NCBI GenBank assembly: GCA_000024525.1 | Contig: CP001771.1 | Coordinates: forward strand, 82,937-146,936 | Source of the DNA: Spirosoma linguale DSM 74 | GTDB taxonomy: Bacteria > Bacteroidota > Bacteroidia > Cytophagales > Spirosomataceae | Direction: 5' to 3' | DNA: 64,000 nt | In this document: piece by piece, positions 34,230-42,773 of the stretch | Position numbering within the stretch: the stretch's first letter is position 1 | Layout of the letters: the number at the start of each line of letters is the position of its first letter | Position numbers and translations under genes: made by a program | Notes under the pieces: model-generated | The model's input: only the letters and a program-made list of their open reading frames with translations | Database searches by the model: none | What the model was told of the DNA's origin: nothing

Positions 34230-35146
34230 TCAGGCCGGGGGCATGAAGCCGTATTTTTTGTAGATCGCCTGCCCCGTTGGGCTCATCAGGAAGTTTATGA
34301 AGTCGGTGCCAGCCCGGGCGTGCGGGGCCGTTTTGACGACCCCACCCATGTATTCAGCCACCACGTTCTGGTTGTCAGGAATCGGTACGAGGTCAACGGG
34401 GTTGTTGAGCATCTGCTGGTAAAAGGCTTCGGTGTACCAGACCGGCCCGGCATCCGACTGATCGTACAGCACCCGCATGGGCGTTTGCCGGTGGTGAATC
34501 TGGGTCAGGAAGGTGGTCTTGTCGGCCACTTTCTGCTGCATAATGGCCGACTTCAGCGCGTCGCCCCCGGCCTTGACGTAGGCTTCCTCAATGCGACCGC
34601 CAATGCCCTCCCAGGCGGGGTTGGGCATACTCACCCGCAGGTCGGCCCGGCCCAGGTCGTTCAACGTTTTCACCTGCTTCGGATTCCCTTTTCGCACCAT
34701 GATCGCCAGTTTGTTGCGGGCGTAAGTAACGATACCGTTGAGTTTGTCGCGGTTTTCCTCGACGCGTTGTACACGTCGGGCGTGTGGTCGATCCGCAGGT
34801 TGCCAATGACGATGGAGCCGCTGTTCATCTGCTTCGCTAAGATACCCGGCGGCAGCGTTTCCACGAAAATGCGGGTGTAGGCCGGGTACTGCTTTCTGAA
34901 AGCCGTCAGCAGTTCATCGAGCACCATAAACTGGTTACCGCCCATAAACACGATGAGTTGCGGGTTGACGATGTCGCCGTAGAGGTCGGGTACGTTGTCG
35001 ACGCCGGGCACGGTAAACGACACCCCACCTTTGGGCGGCTGGTTCCAGGGCGGGTCGTAGCGGTAGGATTTGTCGGCCATTGGCTGGGCCTGGGTTGTCA
35101 ATGCGCTCATCAGCAGGGCGATTATAAAAAAGTGGGTACGTTGCAT
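34230..35146 (-). pseudogene. Periplasmic substrate-binding protein (ModA-like), frameshifted
   Basis: Two overlapping frames make one protein of about 304 residues. The first (35146 down to about 34767) has a signal peptide ending TTQAQ and VFMGGNQFMVLDELLTAF. Near 34761-34767 it should switch by one base to reach VEENRDKLNGIVTYARNKL, KGNPKQVKTLNDLGRADL and the end NFLMSPTGQAIYKKYGF. One missing base in the TACAACGCGTCGAGG region explains this. The complete fold would be an ABC-type anion-binding protein like molybdate/tungstate binders. It lies within the sulfur island but has no ABC transporter genes nearby. A sequencing error is an alternative. Confidence 0.75.
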
Positions 35147-35209
35147 GGAGTTTGTTGTTTACTGGTCAAAACAGTTTGTTGATCACAGGGCGCTGTCTCC
35201 CATTAGCTG

Positions 35210-35665
35210 TTACGGATGTATAATCGTCCAGCCGTCCTGCCCCCGGATGATCAGTTCGCCGTTGCCGCTGGGCACGTAGGAAAGGAAGGGAAACAGCTCA
35301 TCTTTGGTGATTTTGCGTTCGCGCATGGTGTTTTCGCACATCGCCAGAACCACGCCCTGGTCCTGGAGTTTCTTCACCGTTTCTTCGTAGCCACTCTCTT
35401 TTTTGAAAGCTGCTACCCCCGCCCCGTGTACGACCAGTTCGAGCTGTAATTTGCCTTTCAGGCGCGGGTCGTTGATGGCATTCTGGATGTTGCGGAGCGT
35501 ACCTTTGATTCGATCCGGCTCTTCATTGTCGAGCTGATAGACGGCCCGGTAGGTCGATTTGGTAGCGTCGGCACCGTGAAAGGTGGCGGGGTTGGTGGTC
35601 TGGGCCATTGTGGGTAGCGTTGCGCCGATACAGGCGGTGAGGAGCAGAATTTTCAGAGTCTTCAT
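35210..35665 (-). CDS. DsrE/DsrF-like secreted sulfur-relay protein
   Basis: A 151-residue protein with a signal peptide (LLLTACIGATLPTMAQ) followed by a small alpha/beta domain. Strands LELVVHGAGVAAF and VVLAMCENTM, with a cysteine at the end of the second, are the DsrE/F pattern. A cysteine at this place carries persulfide in DsrE-type sulfur transferases. Export to the periplasm is less usual and fits the periplasmic sulfite and thiosulfate enzymes around it. It lies 63 bp after the cytochrome gene on the same strand. Confidence 0.8.
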   Translation of the reverse strand: MKTLKILLLTACIGATLPTMAQTTNPATFHGADATKSTYRAVYQLDNEEPDRIKGTLRNIQNAINDPRLKGKLQLELVVHGAGVAAFKKESGYEETVKKLQDQGVVLAMCENTMRERKITKDELFPFLSYVPSGNGELIIRGQDGWTIIHP

Positions 35666-35728
35666 GCCAGGTTTGTTGTTAAAAAGTTGAGAATTAACGT
35701 TGGTTTACCCGCTGGAAACGGGATAACT

Positions 35729-36805
35729 TTATGCCTTTGTCGCTTTCTTTTTCGCGTCGGCAATGGGCGGGTAGGGGCCGTATTTGTGCTGCTTTTCGCT
35801 GAATGAATCGGCGTAAGGCGCGAAGGGAAAATCGACGGGCTTGGCGGCTGGTTTGGGCCAGTCGTGACGCTGATCCCGGTGGGGCCGGGGCATCGAGTTG
35901 ATGAACGCGGCCACGTCCCAGGCTTCCGCGTCGGTCAGCATTGGACTTTCGTAACTGGCTCCAAACGGCATATTGTTCTTGACGTAGCCCGCAAAGTTCG
36001 ACAGCCGGAACAGGCCCGCGCCGTCGTTGTAGCTGTGGGGACCCCACAGGGGCGGGTAGGTATACTGGGCGTCGCCCGCGACGGTAATACCTTCCCCCTT
36101 GGCACCGTGGCAGCTCTGGCATTTGGTGGTGTACACCAGCTTACCTTTGTCGGGGCTGGCGGCCCGGTCAAGGTAAGCCAGCTTTTCTAGCCCGGCCCCG
36201 TTAGGTTTGTCGCCTTTGGGTACACCGGTGCCCAGCCATTTCATGTAGGCTACCATCGCCCGCATTTCGCGGCTGCTGCTGTCGGGCGAGCGTCCGTTGA
36301 GGCTGCGCTCGAAACAGTCGCGGATGCGCTTAACGATGGTTTCTTTGGTGCCCGACCGTTCGCGGTATTTGGGGTAGGTCGAGAAAACGGCCGAGTAATT
36401 GTTGCCCAGCACCTTCGTACCGGCGTCGAGGTGGCAGTTCTGGCAGTTCATGCCGTTGGACAGGTGCCTAACCGACCCCGCCGGACCGAGGTATTTTGCC
36501 GTGTGCGCTACCAGCTCGCGGCCGTAGCTGACTTGCCTGCCCGCTTCGCCTGCGGGCAACTGGCTGTCGCCGGGCGGGTGCCAGTAGGCGGGTTTAGGCT
36601 GCGCGGCCGGGGTAGTCGACGTAGCCGTGCTCACCGGCGTGCTGGTGGCCCTCGCCAGCGCCACCGGCTGCGTGGCCGAGCCGTTCAGCCACAGCATCAG
36701 CGTCAGCAGCAGGCCCACGACTAATAGGGCCGTTAGCCCACCCAGGGCCATCAGCGGCCGAACAAGCCGACGAAAGGGATTGGGGGATGTTGGGTTAGTA
36801 TTCAT
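35729..36805 (-). CDS. tsdA: Dihaem cytochrome c, thiosulfate dehydrogenase-like (TsdA)
   Basis: I set the start at ATG 36805 (358 residues); the frame upstream to 37219 is an anti-frame of the TauE gene. A membrane anchor lies at residues 22-40, then an Ala/Thr/Pro linker and two haem sites, CQNCH (121-125) and CQSCH (229-233). RIRDCFERSLNG (161-171) and MVAYMKWL are typical of the TsdA N-terminal domain. The enzyme joins two thiosulfates into tetrathionate and passes electrons to the respiratory chain. With sorAB, DsrE and cox genes it completes a periplasmic sulfur-oxidation set. A SoxAX-like role is the main alternative. Confidence 0.8.
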   Translation of the reverse strand: MNTNPTSPNPFRRLVRPLMALGGLTALLVVGLLLTLMLWLNGSATQPVALARATSTPVSTATSTTPAAQPKPAYWHPPGDSQLPAGEAGRQVSYGRELVAHTAKYLGPAGSVRHLSNGMNCQNCHLDAGTKVLGNNYSAVFSTYPKYRERSGTKETIVKRIRDCFERSLNGRSPDSSSREMRAMVAYMKWLGTGVPKGDKPNGAGLEKLAYLDRAASPDKGKLVYTTKCQSCHGAKGEGITVAGDAQYTYPPLWGPHSYNDGAGLFRLSNFAGYVKNNMPFGASYESPMLTDAEAWDVAAFINSMPRPHRDQRHDWPKPAAKPVDFPFAPYADSFSEKQHKYGPYPPIADAKKKATKA

Positions 36806-36819
36806 CAAAAAGAAATCAG

Positions 36820-37188
36820 TTAGTGAGCACCCCCGAACCACAGTTTCACGGCGATAAAGACGAGCAGCAGGGCAAAGCCTTTGGTCAGCAGGTTGACCGG
36901 AATGGCCGTAGCGATTTTGGCTCCCAGAAAACCACCGATTAGAAAGCCAGCCGCAATCCAGATGGCCGCGTGCAGATCGATGGCCCCCTCGCGGTAATAC
37001 GCGTAAGCGGCCAGCAGGCCTACGGGGGGAATCAATGTCGCCAGGGCCGTTCCCTGCGCGGTGATCTGTGAGAAGCCGAACAGCAGTACCAGGGCCGGTA
37101 CGATGATGATGCCGCCTCCGATGCCGATCAGGCCACTCAGCGCCCCGGCCACCAGACCCAGCAGTACTAAGAGCAGGACATGTGTCAT
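36820..37188 (-). CDS. Half-size TauE/SafE-family permease
   Basis: A 122-residue protein with four membrane helices and a single copy of the family motif GALSGLIGIGGGIIIVPALVLLFG, given here in part: GLIGIGGGIIIVPALVLL. Full TauE/SafE proteins have two such repeats (compare the gene at 22573), so this one must dimerise to make a pore. Half-size forms are known in Bacteroidota. It lies 14 bp before the TsdA-like gene and could carry sulfite, thiosulfate or sulfonates out of the cytoplasm. Confidence 0.85.
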   Translation of the reverse strand: MTHVLLLVLLGLVAGALSGLIGIGGGIIIVPALVLLFGFSQITAQGTALATLIPPVGLLAAYAYYREGAIDLHAAIWIAAGFLIGGFLGAKIATAIPVNLLTKGFALLLVFIAVKLWFGGAH

Positions 37189-37196
37189 GGTGCGGC

Positions 37197-37775
37197 TTAG
37201 TTAACGTAACGGGTGGCATCGCGCTGAAGCATCCGGGTGAGGAGTTCCTGCACCAACCCTAGCCCCACCAGAAACAGCCCCACGTAGCCCAGGCTGGCCG
37301 TCAGTCCGTCGGGGCGCATGATGAGCAGGAAGGCAAAGCCCCCGGCGATGAAGACGCAGGCGAAGTGAATGACTTCGACCCAGTAGTCTTTGTCTTCGTT
37401 GGCGCGGGTACCCAGAAAATAGAAGTTGGCTTCGATGGCCTGCAAAAAGGCGTAGATGATGGCCCACAATCCGATGGTGTTAATCATGGCGCCCATCGGC
37501 TGATTCATCACCGCCAGCAGCCAGATACCGAAAATGATGTCGCGACCGCTGGAGAGAATGAACCACAGGTTATCGGTGTCACCCCGCTGCCGACGGCGCA
37601 TGCCCAGCGTCAGCGTGCAGATGCCTGCCAGCAGCAATAGGCCACCTAGCAGCCCGGTCCGCAGGGGTGAGGTTTCCGTCGGGTGAATGAGCAGGGCGAC
37701 GCCCATCAGCGCGTAACAAACGTTGTGCAGGTGCATGAGCCACCAGGGCTGAGCAGGGTGATGTAGGGTTTTCAT
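37197..37775 (-). CDS. Six-helix membrane protein of the sulfur island
   Basis: With ATG 37775 this is 192 residues; upstream start-like codons are possible. About six hydrophobic helices begin WWLMHLHNVCYALMGVALLI. Later ones include GLWAIIYAFLQAIEANFYFL and VIHFACVFIAGGFAFLL. It resembles HdeD/DUF308-type proteins in size and helix count but shows no diagnostic motif. It lies between the oxidase subunit and the TauE gene, 8 bp from the latter, and probably belongs to the same transcript. Function unknown. Confidence 0.6.
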   Translation of the reverse strand: MKTLHHPAQPWWLMHLHNVCYALMGVALLIHPTETSPLRTGLLGGLLLLAGICTLTLGMRRRQRGDTDNLWFILSSGRDIIFGIWLLAVMNQPMGAMINTIGLWAIIYAFLQAIEANFYFLGTRANEDKDYWVEVIHFACVFIAGGFAFLLIMRPDGLTASLGYVGLFLVGLGLVQELLTRMLQRDATRYVN

Positions 37776-37850
37776 GGTCATAAGGGCAGGTGCCCCGGTT
37801 GATTGAAACAAAGGTCATTGTTTAGAGCTAACCCGGCCAATCACAAATGG

Positions 37851-39701
37851 TTATGCCCGATTCTGAACTAAGCTCAGTTCACGCTCCGCCGACACCAGCG
37901 CCTGCTCATGGGGCAGGTTCGATTCGGGCGTCAGCGCATAGGGTACCGTCTGCGGAATGAAATCGTCGGGCGCCCCGGGTTTGCTGTAGTCGTAGGGCCA
38001 GCGGTACACCAGCGGCAGCTCGTCCGGCCAGTTGCCGTGGGGCGGCACGATGGGCGTCGTCCATTCGAGTGTATTCGAGTGCCAGGGGTTTTGCGGGGCG
38101 CGCTTTCCCCGGAACATACTCCAGAAAAAGTTGACCAGAAAAATGAACTGCGCGCCGAAGGTGACGAAAGCCGCCAGGCTGATAAAGGCGTTCATATCAC
38201 TAAAGGCGTGGGTAAAATCGTAGCTGGTGAAGGCGTAATACCGACGCGGAAAGCCCGCAATGCCCAGGTAATGCATGGGAAAAAAGACCAGGTATACTCC
38301 CACAAATGTCAGCCAGAAATGCACGTAGCCCCATTTGGCACTCATCATCCGGCCAAACATCTTGGGATACCAATGATAAATACCCGCCATCGTGCCGAAA
38401 AACGAAGCCGACCCCATAATCAGGTGGAAGTGGGCGACCACGAAATAGGTGTCGTGCAACTGAATGTCGAGCACTGAATTGCCCAGCACGATGCCCGTTA
38501 CGCCCCCGGTGAATAGAAACGATACCAGCCCAATAGCGAATAGCATGGCGGGGGTAAAGCGAATGTTGCCCCGCCACAGGGTGGTGATGTAGTTAAAGCC
38601 TTTTACCGCTGAGGGCACGGCAATCACCAGCGTCAGAAACATGAAGATCGACCCCAGAAACGGATTCATGCCCGACACGAACATATGATGCGCCCAAACC
38701 ACGAACGACAGAAAAACAATGGCTCCCATCGAAAGAATCATAGCCCGGTATCCGAAAATGGGTTTTCGGGCGTTGGTAGCGATGACTTCGGAGGCAATCC
38801 CCAGGGCGGGTAGAAAGATGATGTAGACTTCGGGGTGTCCCAGAAACCAGAACAGATGTTGGTAGAGAATGGGTGAGCCACCCGTTTCGGGCAGCGCCTG
38901 CCCGCCCACGTATATCTCGCTGAGAAAGAAACTAGTGCCCATCGAGTTGTCGAAAAATAGCAGCAGAAATGCCGACAGCAGCACAGGAAAGGCCATCGTA
39001 GCGATGATGGCGGTGAACAGAAACGCCCAGACCGTCAGCGGCAGGCGGCTCATTGACATCCCCCGCGTACGATAGTTGATCACCGTGGCGATGTAGTTGA
39101 TGCCCCCAAGCAGCGTGGAGACGACGAAGAAGGCGAAGGCCAGCAGATATAGCACCATACCCAGCCCCGACCCACCCGATGCCTGAGGTAGCGCGCTCAA
39201 GGGTGGGTAAACCGTCCAGCCCCCTTCGGGTGGCCCCGTTTCGACTAAAAACACGGAAAACATGACCGCGCTGGCCGCAAAGAAAAACCAGTAGGAAAGC
39301 CTATTGATGAAACCGGACGCCATATCCCGGGCACCAATCTGAAGTGGAATGAGCAGGTTGCTGAACGTGCCGCTCAGCCCCGCCGTCAGCACGAAAAACA
39401 TCATAATAGCCCCGTGCATCGACACCAGCCCCAGGTAGCCGTCGGGGGTGAGCTGCCCTGACTCGGACGTGTAGCGGCCCAGCAGCGCGTGCAGAATGGG
39501 CAGGTGCAGACTGGGAAAGCCCAGTTGAAGCCGGATAAGCATGGATGCTCCCCCGCCAATCACGGCCCAGGCCATGCCCGTCAGTAGAAACTGTTTGGCA
39601 ATCGTCTTGTGGTCGGTGCTGAAGACGTAGCGGGTCCAGAACGAGTGTGGTTCGTGGCCGGTCGCCGTCGGCGCGGTCACGGGAAGTTGATCCGTTGTCA
39701 T
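37851..39701 (-). CDS. ctaD: Cytochrome c oxidase subunit I (haem-copper oxidase)
   Basis: A 616-residue protein with about 12 membrane helices. It has WFLGHPEVYIIFLP (copper-ligand His and cross-linked Tyr), WAHHMFVSG (two further copper His), and HDTYFVVAHFHLIMG (haem ligands), so the active site is complete. It is an A-type oxidase subunit I that reduces oxygen and pumps protons. No subunit II with a CuA site and no subunit III gene is present here, so it must borrow them from the chromosome or receive electrons directly from a cytochrome such as the TsdA-like protein. It is upstream of the sulfur genes on the minus strand. Confidence 0.95.
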   Translation of the reverse strand: MTTDQLPVTAPTATGHEPHSFWTRYVFSTDHKTIAKQFLLTGMAWAVIGGGASMLIRLQLGFPSLHLPILHALLGRYTSESGQLTPDGYLGLVSMHGAIMMFFVLTAGLSGTFSNLLIPLQIGARDMASGFINRLSYWFFFAASAVMFSVFLVETGPPEGGWTVYPPLSALPQASGGSGLGMVLYLLAFAFFVVSTLLGGINYIATVINYRTRGMSMSRLPLTVWAFLFTAIIATMAFPVLLSAFLLLFFDNSMGTSFFLSEIYVGGQALPETGGSPILYQHLFWFLGHPEVYIIFLPALGIASEVIATNARKPIFGYRAMILSMGAIVFLSFVVWAHHMFVSGMNPFLGSIFMFLTLVIAVPSAVKGFNYITTLWRGNIRFTPAMLFAIGLVSFLFTGGVTGIVLGNSVLDIQLHDTYFVVAHFHLIMGSASFFGTMAGIYHWYPKMFGRMMSAKWGYVHFWLTFVGVYLVFFPMHYLGIAGFPRRYYAFTSYDFTHAFSDMNAFISLAAFVTFGAQFIFLVNFFWSMFRGKRAPQNPWHSNTLEWTTPIVPPHGNWPDELPLVYRWPYDYSKPGAPDDFIPQTVPYALTPESNLPHEQALVSAERELSLVQNRA

Positions 39702-39713
39702 GAGGGAAATTGG

Positions 39714-40235
39714 TTAATCGGGTTGGTAGCGGGCTGTATCGGCCAGCAGCCGGTCCAGGCAGCCCAGCAACGGCCGCAGCCGACCGGTGACCCGCTCCGG
39801 CCGGTTAGCCCCACTCGCGTGGCAGACGGCGTGAAGCTGCCCGAAAAGCCGGTCGAGCAGCCCCAGCCGGAAATCGGTCGGTGGTAACGACCAGCGGCAG
39901 GCCGTCGGGTCAGCTGGCTGGTGGCCCGGCGTTGGGCGGACGAAGAGTAGATAAGCGCGGGTGTTCTCATCCATTGTCCAGCCCTGCACCTGGCCGGGTC
40001 GCACGTAGCAGAGTTCCCCAGCCTGAAGCAGACAGACCTGCTCATCGACGGTCTGTACGACGGTCCCAGCCACCACCAGCATCAGCAGCTGATAGGGCTG
40101 CGGGTAGGCTTCCCGGCGGCTAGGACCTGCCGAGCCGTCGTGTCGGATGAGGTGAACGGCATCGGACGTGGGCTGGTCGTCAGGCGGCAGCAGCCAGCAG
40201 CTGAACGGCTGGATTTTCGTGGCTGAAAAAGTCAT
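39714..40235 (-). CDS. AraC-type cupin sensor protein lacking the DNA-binding domain
   Basis: From ATG 40235 this is 173 residues. YPQPYQLLMLVVAGTVVQTV and LLQAGELCYVRPGQVQGWTM form the cupin barrel seen at the N-terminus of AraC-family regulators, and a helical stretch follows (LLDRLFGQLHAVCHAS). The protein then ends; no helix-turn-helix follows because the ctaD start lies 12 bp downstream. It could be a truncated regulator, or a ligand-binding protein acting on a partner. AACGTT blocks at 40263-40286 form an imperfect palindrome in front of it. It is divergent from the ModA-like gene. Confidence 0.6.
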   Translation of the reverse strand: MTFSATKIQPFSCWLLPPDDQPTSDAVHLIRHDGSAGPSRREAYPQPYQLLMLVVAGTVVQTVDEQVCLLQAGELCYVRPGQVQGWTMDENTRAYLLFVRPTPGHQPADPTACRWSLPPTDFRLGLLDRLFGQLHAVCHASGANRPERVTGRLRPLLGCLDRLLADTARYQPD

Positions 40236-40262
40236 GGACAAGGAGTTTAATAAGTCAATAAT

Positions 40263-40286
40263 CAACGTTATTTTGATACAACGTTG
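40263..40286. promoter_or_regulatory. Imperfect palindrome between the cupin gene and the ModA-like gene
   Basis: CAACGTT (40263-40269) and AACGTTG (40280-40286) are inverted copies 10 bp apart, 28 bp upstream of the cupin gene start in the divergent intergenic region. It may be an operator. No clear TAnnTTTG box is visible near it. Confidence 0.4.
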
Positions 40287-40455
40287 TTCGTTAGCCGGGG
40301 TAAAGGTCCACCAATTTGACTACCTGTGCCAATCACCATTCGTAAGGGGCCATTCAGAAATAGCATGAACATTACTGAGCGGGCGGGCGCACTTTTGCCC
40401 CAGAAATAGCGGATAAGTCCATGCCGGATTTAGCCGCCAAAACCACAAATCGCCT

Positions 40456-41199
40456 ATGAAAACTCTGTTAATCGCCCTGCTGATGACGACACCCCTGCTG
40501 ACCGATGCCCAAACCACGACCGACACGCTGTACGTTTACGGCCCCGGCGGACCACTGGGTCCCATGAATGAATGCGCTACGCTGTTTGGCGAGCAAACCG
40601 GCCACCCGGTTAAAGTAATTGCTGGGCCCGAAGCCAACTGGCTCCCGCAGGCGCAGCAGCGGGCCGACCTGTTCTTTGGTGGCTCGGAATATATGCTGAC
40701 CCAACTGACAGCCGCCCACCCTGACCTCATCGACGCCGGTAGCCGCACGGAACTCTACCGCCGGGCCGCAGCCATCCTGGTCCGTCCGGGCAACCCCAAA
40801 GGCATCAAGACCCTGCGCAACCTGACCCGCCCTGGTATTACGCTACTGGACGTCAACGGAGCGGGGCAACTAGGGCTGTGGGAAGATCTTGCCGGGCGGC
40901 AGAAGCTGATTGGCGGCATTCAGGCCAACATCGGCCAGTCGTTTGCCAATTCAGCACTGGGCATTGCCGCCTGGAAGCAGGACAGCCGCTACGATGCCTG
41001 GATCACCTACTCGTCGTGGCACAACCGGCTGACGGCCGAGACGGACCTAGTGCGGTTGCCCGCTGCGGAAACGGTTTACCGGGGCACGCCCGTTGCCCTG
41101 AGCAAAACGACTCGCCAACCCGCTATAGTCCGGCAGTTTGTCGATTTTCTGCGCTCCGAAGCTGGGCATGGAATATTTAAAAAATGGGGCTGGGACTAA
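40456..41199 (+). CDS. Periplasmic substrate-binding protein (ModA-like)
   Basis: A 247-residue secreted protein (signal peptide ending LLTDAQ). The pattern LYVYGPGGPLGPMNECATLF, then DLFFGGSEYMLTQL, then RAAAILVRPGNPKGIKTL and the end FLRSEAGHGIFKKWGW matches type-2 periplasmic binding proteins of the molybdate/tungstate or sulfate kind. It is related in layout to the frameshifted gene at 34230-35146 but not closely alike. No ABC permease or ATPase gene is present, so it may supply a chromosomal transporter, perhaps for molybdate needed by the SorA-like enzyme. An IS21-like remnant begins 3 bp after its stop. Confidence 0.8.
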   Translation: MKTLLIALLMTTPLLTDAQTTTDTLYVYGPGGPLGPMNECATLFGEQTGHPVKVIAGPEANWLPQAQQRADLFFGGSEYMLTQLTAAHPDLIDAGSRTELYRRAAAILVRPGNPKGIKTLRNLTRPGITLLDVNGAGQLGLWEDLAGRQKLIGGIQANIGQSFANSALGIAAWKQDSRYDAWITYSSWHNRLTAETDLVRLPAAETVYRGTPVALSKTTRQPAIVRQFVDFLRSEAGHGIFKKWGWD

Positions 41200-41201
41200 G
41201 C

Positions 41202-41373
41202 TGGAGATTTCAGAGGTATTGACCAGTGGATTCCGTAGCATTTTGACCACCAGTGGTGCTCATCAAATTACAGCTAACACTTTGTTGGAAAGGGGATTAA
41301 AGTGGTCAGTTTAGAGCGAAACAGGTGGTCAGTCGATTTCGGAATGAGATGATCAGTTTCAGCGAAATCTCCA
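41202..41373. mobile_element. IS21-like non-autonomous element, second copy
   Basis: A 172-bp element with the end sequences TGGAGATTTC (41202-41211) and GAAATCTCCA (41364-41373), perfect inverted copies. It shares TGGAGATTTCAGAGG and a block containing GTGGATTCCGTAGCATTTT with the element at 27135. Its right half has three spaced GGTCAGT/GATCAGT blocks. No transposase gene lies inside. The two copies bracket the sulfite/thiosulfate island (28.4-41.2 kb), suggesting the island may have moved between them. Confidence 0.6.
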
Positions 41374-41503
41374 TTTAAGGACGAAAAAAAACAGAATCAC
41401 TTCTTCGTTTACCTGCATTTGCCCAACTAATCAGCATCCATAAATTCGCTACCAACTCGATAAACCTACTAAAAATTGGTTGAAGCACGAAGCCGTTATT
41501 TCA

Positions 41504-42733
41504 TCAAAAGCCAGTACCCGTAGCGTTCTGAGCAATGACCGACTGCCCACTGCTAACCTGAATACGGTAGGCGCTCATCGTTATATTGCGGGCGTTTTGC
41601 AACACCAGTCCCGTCTGGGCGCTGATTTGCAGGTTTGATAAAGTCAGGTTCTGGAGCAGGCTATTGGTCAACCCTACCAGACTCCCCGCGTTTTTGGCGC
41701 CCGTCACACTTAGTTGGTCGATGGTCAGGCCCGACACCGACGGGATGTCACTCGCGTAGCCATTGTTATTATTGAGCGAATAGGCCAGATCGATGATCAA
41801 CGGATTAGTCACGTTGGTCATGGTAATCTGACTGTACGACAGGTTCTGAATGGCCCCGCCCAATCCTGGTTGCGACTTAATGCGAATACCATTGGTCGTA
41901 CCGGTGAACGTGCAGTTGGTTACCGAGACACTCGATACCCCACTGGAGGTTTCACTCCCTACTGATAAGCCATGCCCGTGCAGAAACCGGCAGTTCCGAA
42001 TCTGGATATCCTGGCAGGGTTGAACGATCTGCCCATTACTGCGTCCGCCTTTGATAGCAATGTTATCGTCGCCATTGTCAATGGTGCAGTTCTGGATCAG
42101 GACGTGGGTGCAGTTGGCCGGGTCGATGCCGTCCGTGTTGGGGGAGTCGGACGGGGCGGTGATGGTCAGGTTCTGAATCGTTACGTTCTGGCACTGACTG
42201 GGAACCAGATGAAACGACGGCGAATTAATCAGCGTCAGCCCATCGATGGTTACGTTTCTGGAGCGGGTCAGGTAAATCAGGCGTGGCCGGTTCAGGGTTT
42301 TACCACTGTCGATAAACCGTTGCCACCAGACGGCCCCATTACCGTCAATGGTACCTGTCCCGGTTAGACTCACGTCGGTCAGGGAATCGCCATTGATTAG
42401 GTTGGGTAGTTTAGGAGTATAGTCGGCCGCGTTGGTACTGGCCAGTAGCGTGGCTCCTGAAGCCAGTTGCAAATTAACGCGGCTGCACAGGCTGATAGGA
42501 CTGATCAGGTATCTTCCGGCTGGTACAATCAGCGTACCACCCCCGGTCGCTCCGCAGGAGTCAATGGTTTGTTGCAGGGATTTGGCCTGATCAGTTGTGC
42601 CGTCGGCTAATAGGTGAAGCGTTACCGACGTGGGAGTAGGATTTGATTGAGCCTGCGGACTACAGGCTAACAGCATCCATAACCAACCACTTAGTATGAA
42701 CGCTGGGAGCCATTTATATTTTATAGTTCTCAT
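41504..42733 (-). CDS. Glycoside hydrolase family 28-like (polygalacturonase) lipoprotein
   Basis: ATG 42733 gives 409 residues; upstream codons are not protein-like. The lipobox LLAC lies at about residue 20-23, so it is membrane-anchored. A parallel beta-helix follows. Catalytic motifs appear in the right order: NTDGIDP (Asp), GDDNIAIKGG (two Asp), GHGLSVGSE (His) and IRIKS (Arg/Lys). Family members cut galacturonan in pectin or related glycans. It is the only carbohydrate enzyme in the window and follows the RND operon on the same strand with a short gap, but a shared transcript is doubtful. Confidence 0.88.
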   Translation of the reverse strand: MRTIKYKWLPAFILSGWLWMLLACSPQAQSNPTPTSVTLHLLADGTTDQAKSLQQTIDSCGATGGGTLIVPAGRYLISPISLCSRVNLQLASGATLLASTNAADYTPKLPNLINGDSLTDVSLTGTGTIDGNGAVWWQRFIDSGKTLNRPRLIYLTRSRNVTIDGLTLINSPSFHLVPSQCQNVTIQNLTITAPSDSPNTDGIDPANCTHVLIQNCTIDNGDDNIAIKGGRSNGQIVQPCQDIQIRNCRFLHGHGLSVGSETSSGVSSVSVTNCTFTGTTNGIRIKSQPGLGGAIQNLSYSQITMTNVTNPLIIDLAYSLNNNNGYASDIPSVSGLTIDQLSVTGAKNAGSLVGLTNSLLQNLTLSNLQISAQTGLVLQNARNITMSAYRIQVSSGQSVIAQNATGTGF

Positions 42734-42773
42734 AGAACAGACCAATGAAGCTGATTGATTAATACTTTGCTTT

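Noticed and set aside
36806..37219. N-terminal extension of the TsdA-like frame to 37219.
   Set aside because: It overlaps the TauE-like gene in another frame and is Arg/Gly/His-rich; ATG 36805 gives a normal anchored cytochrome.
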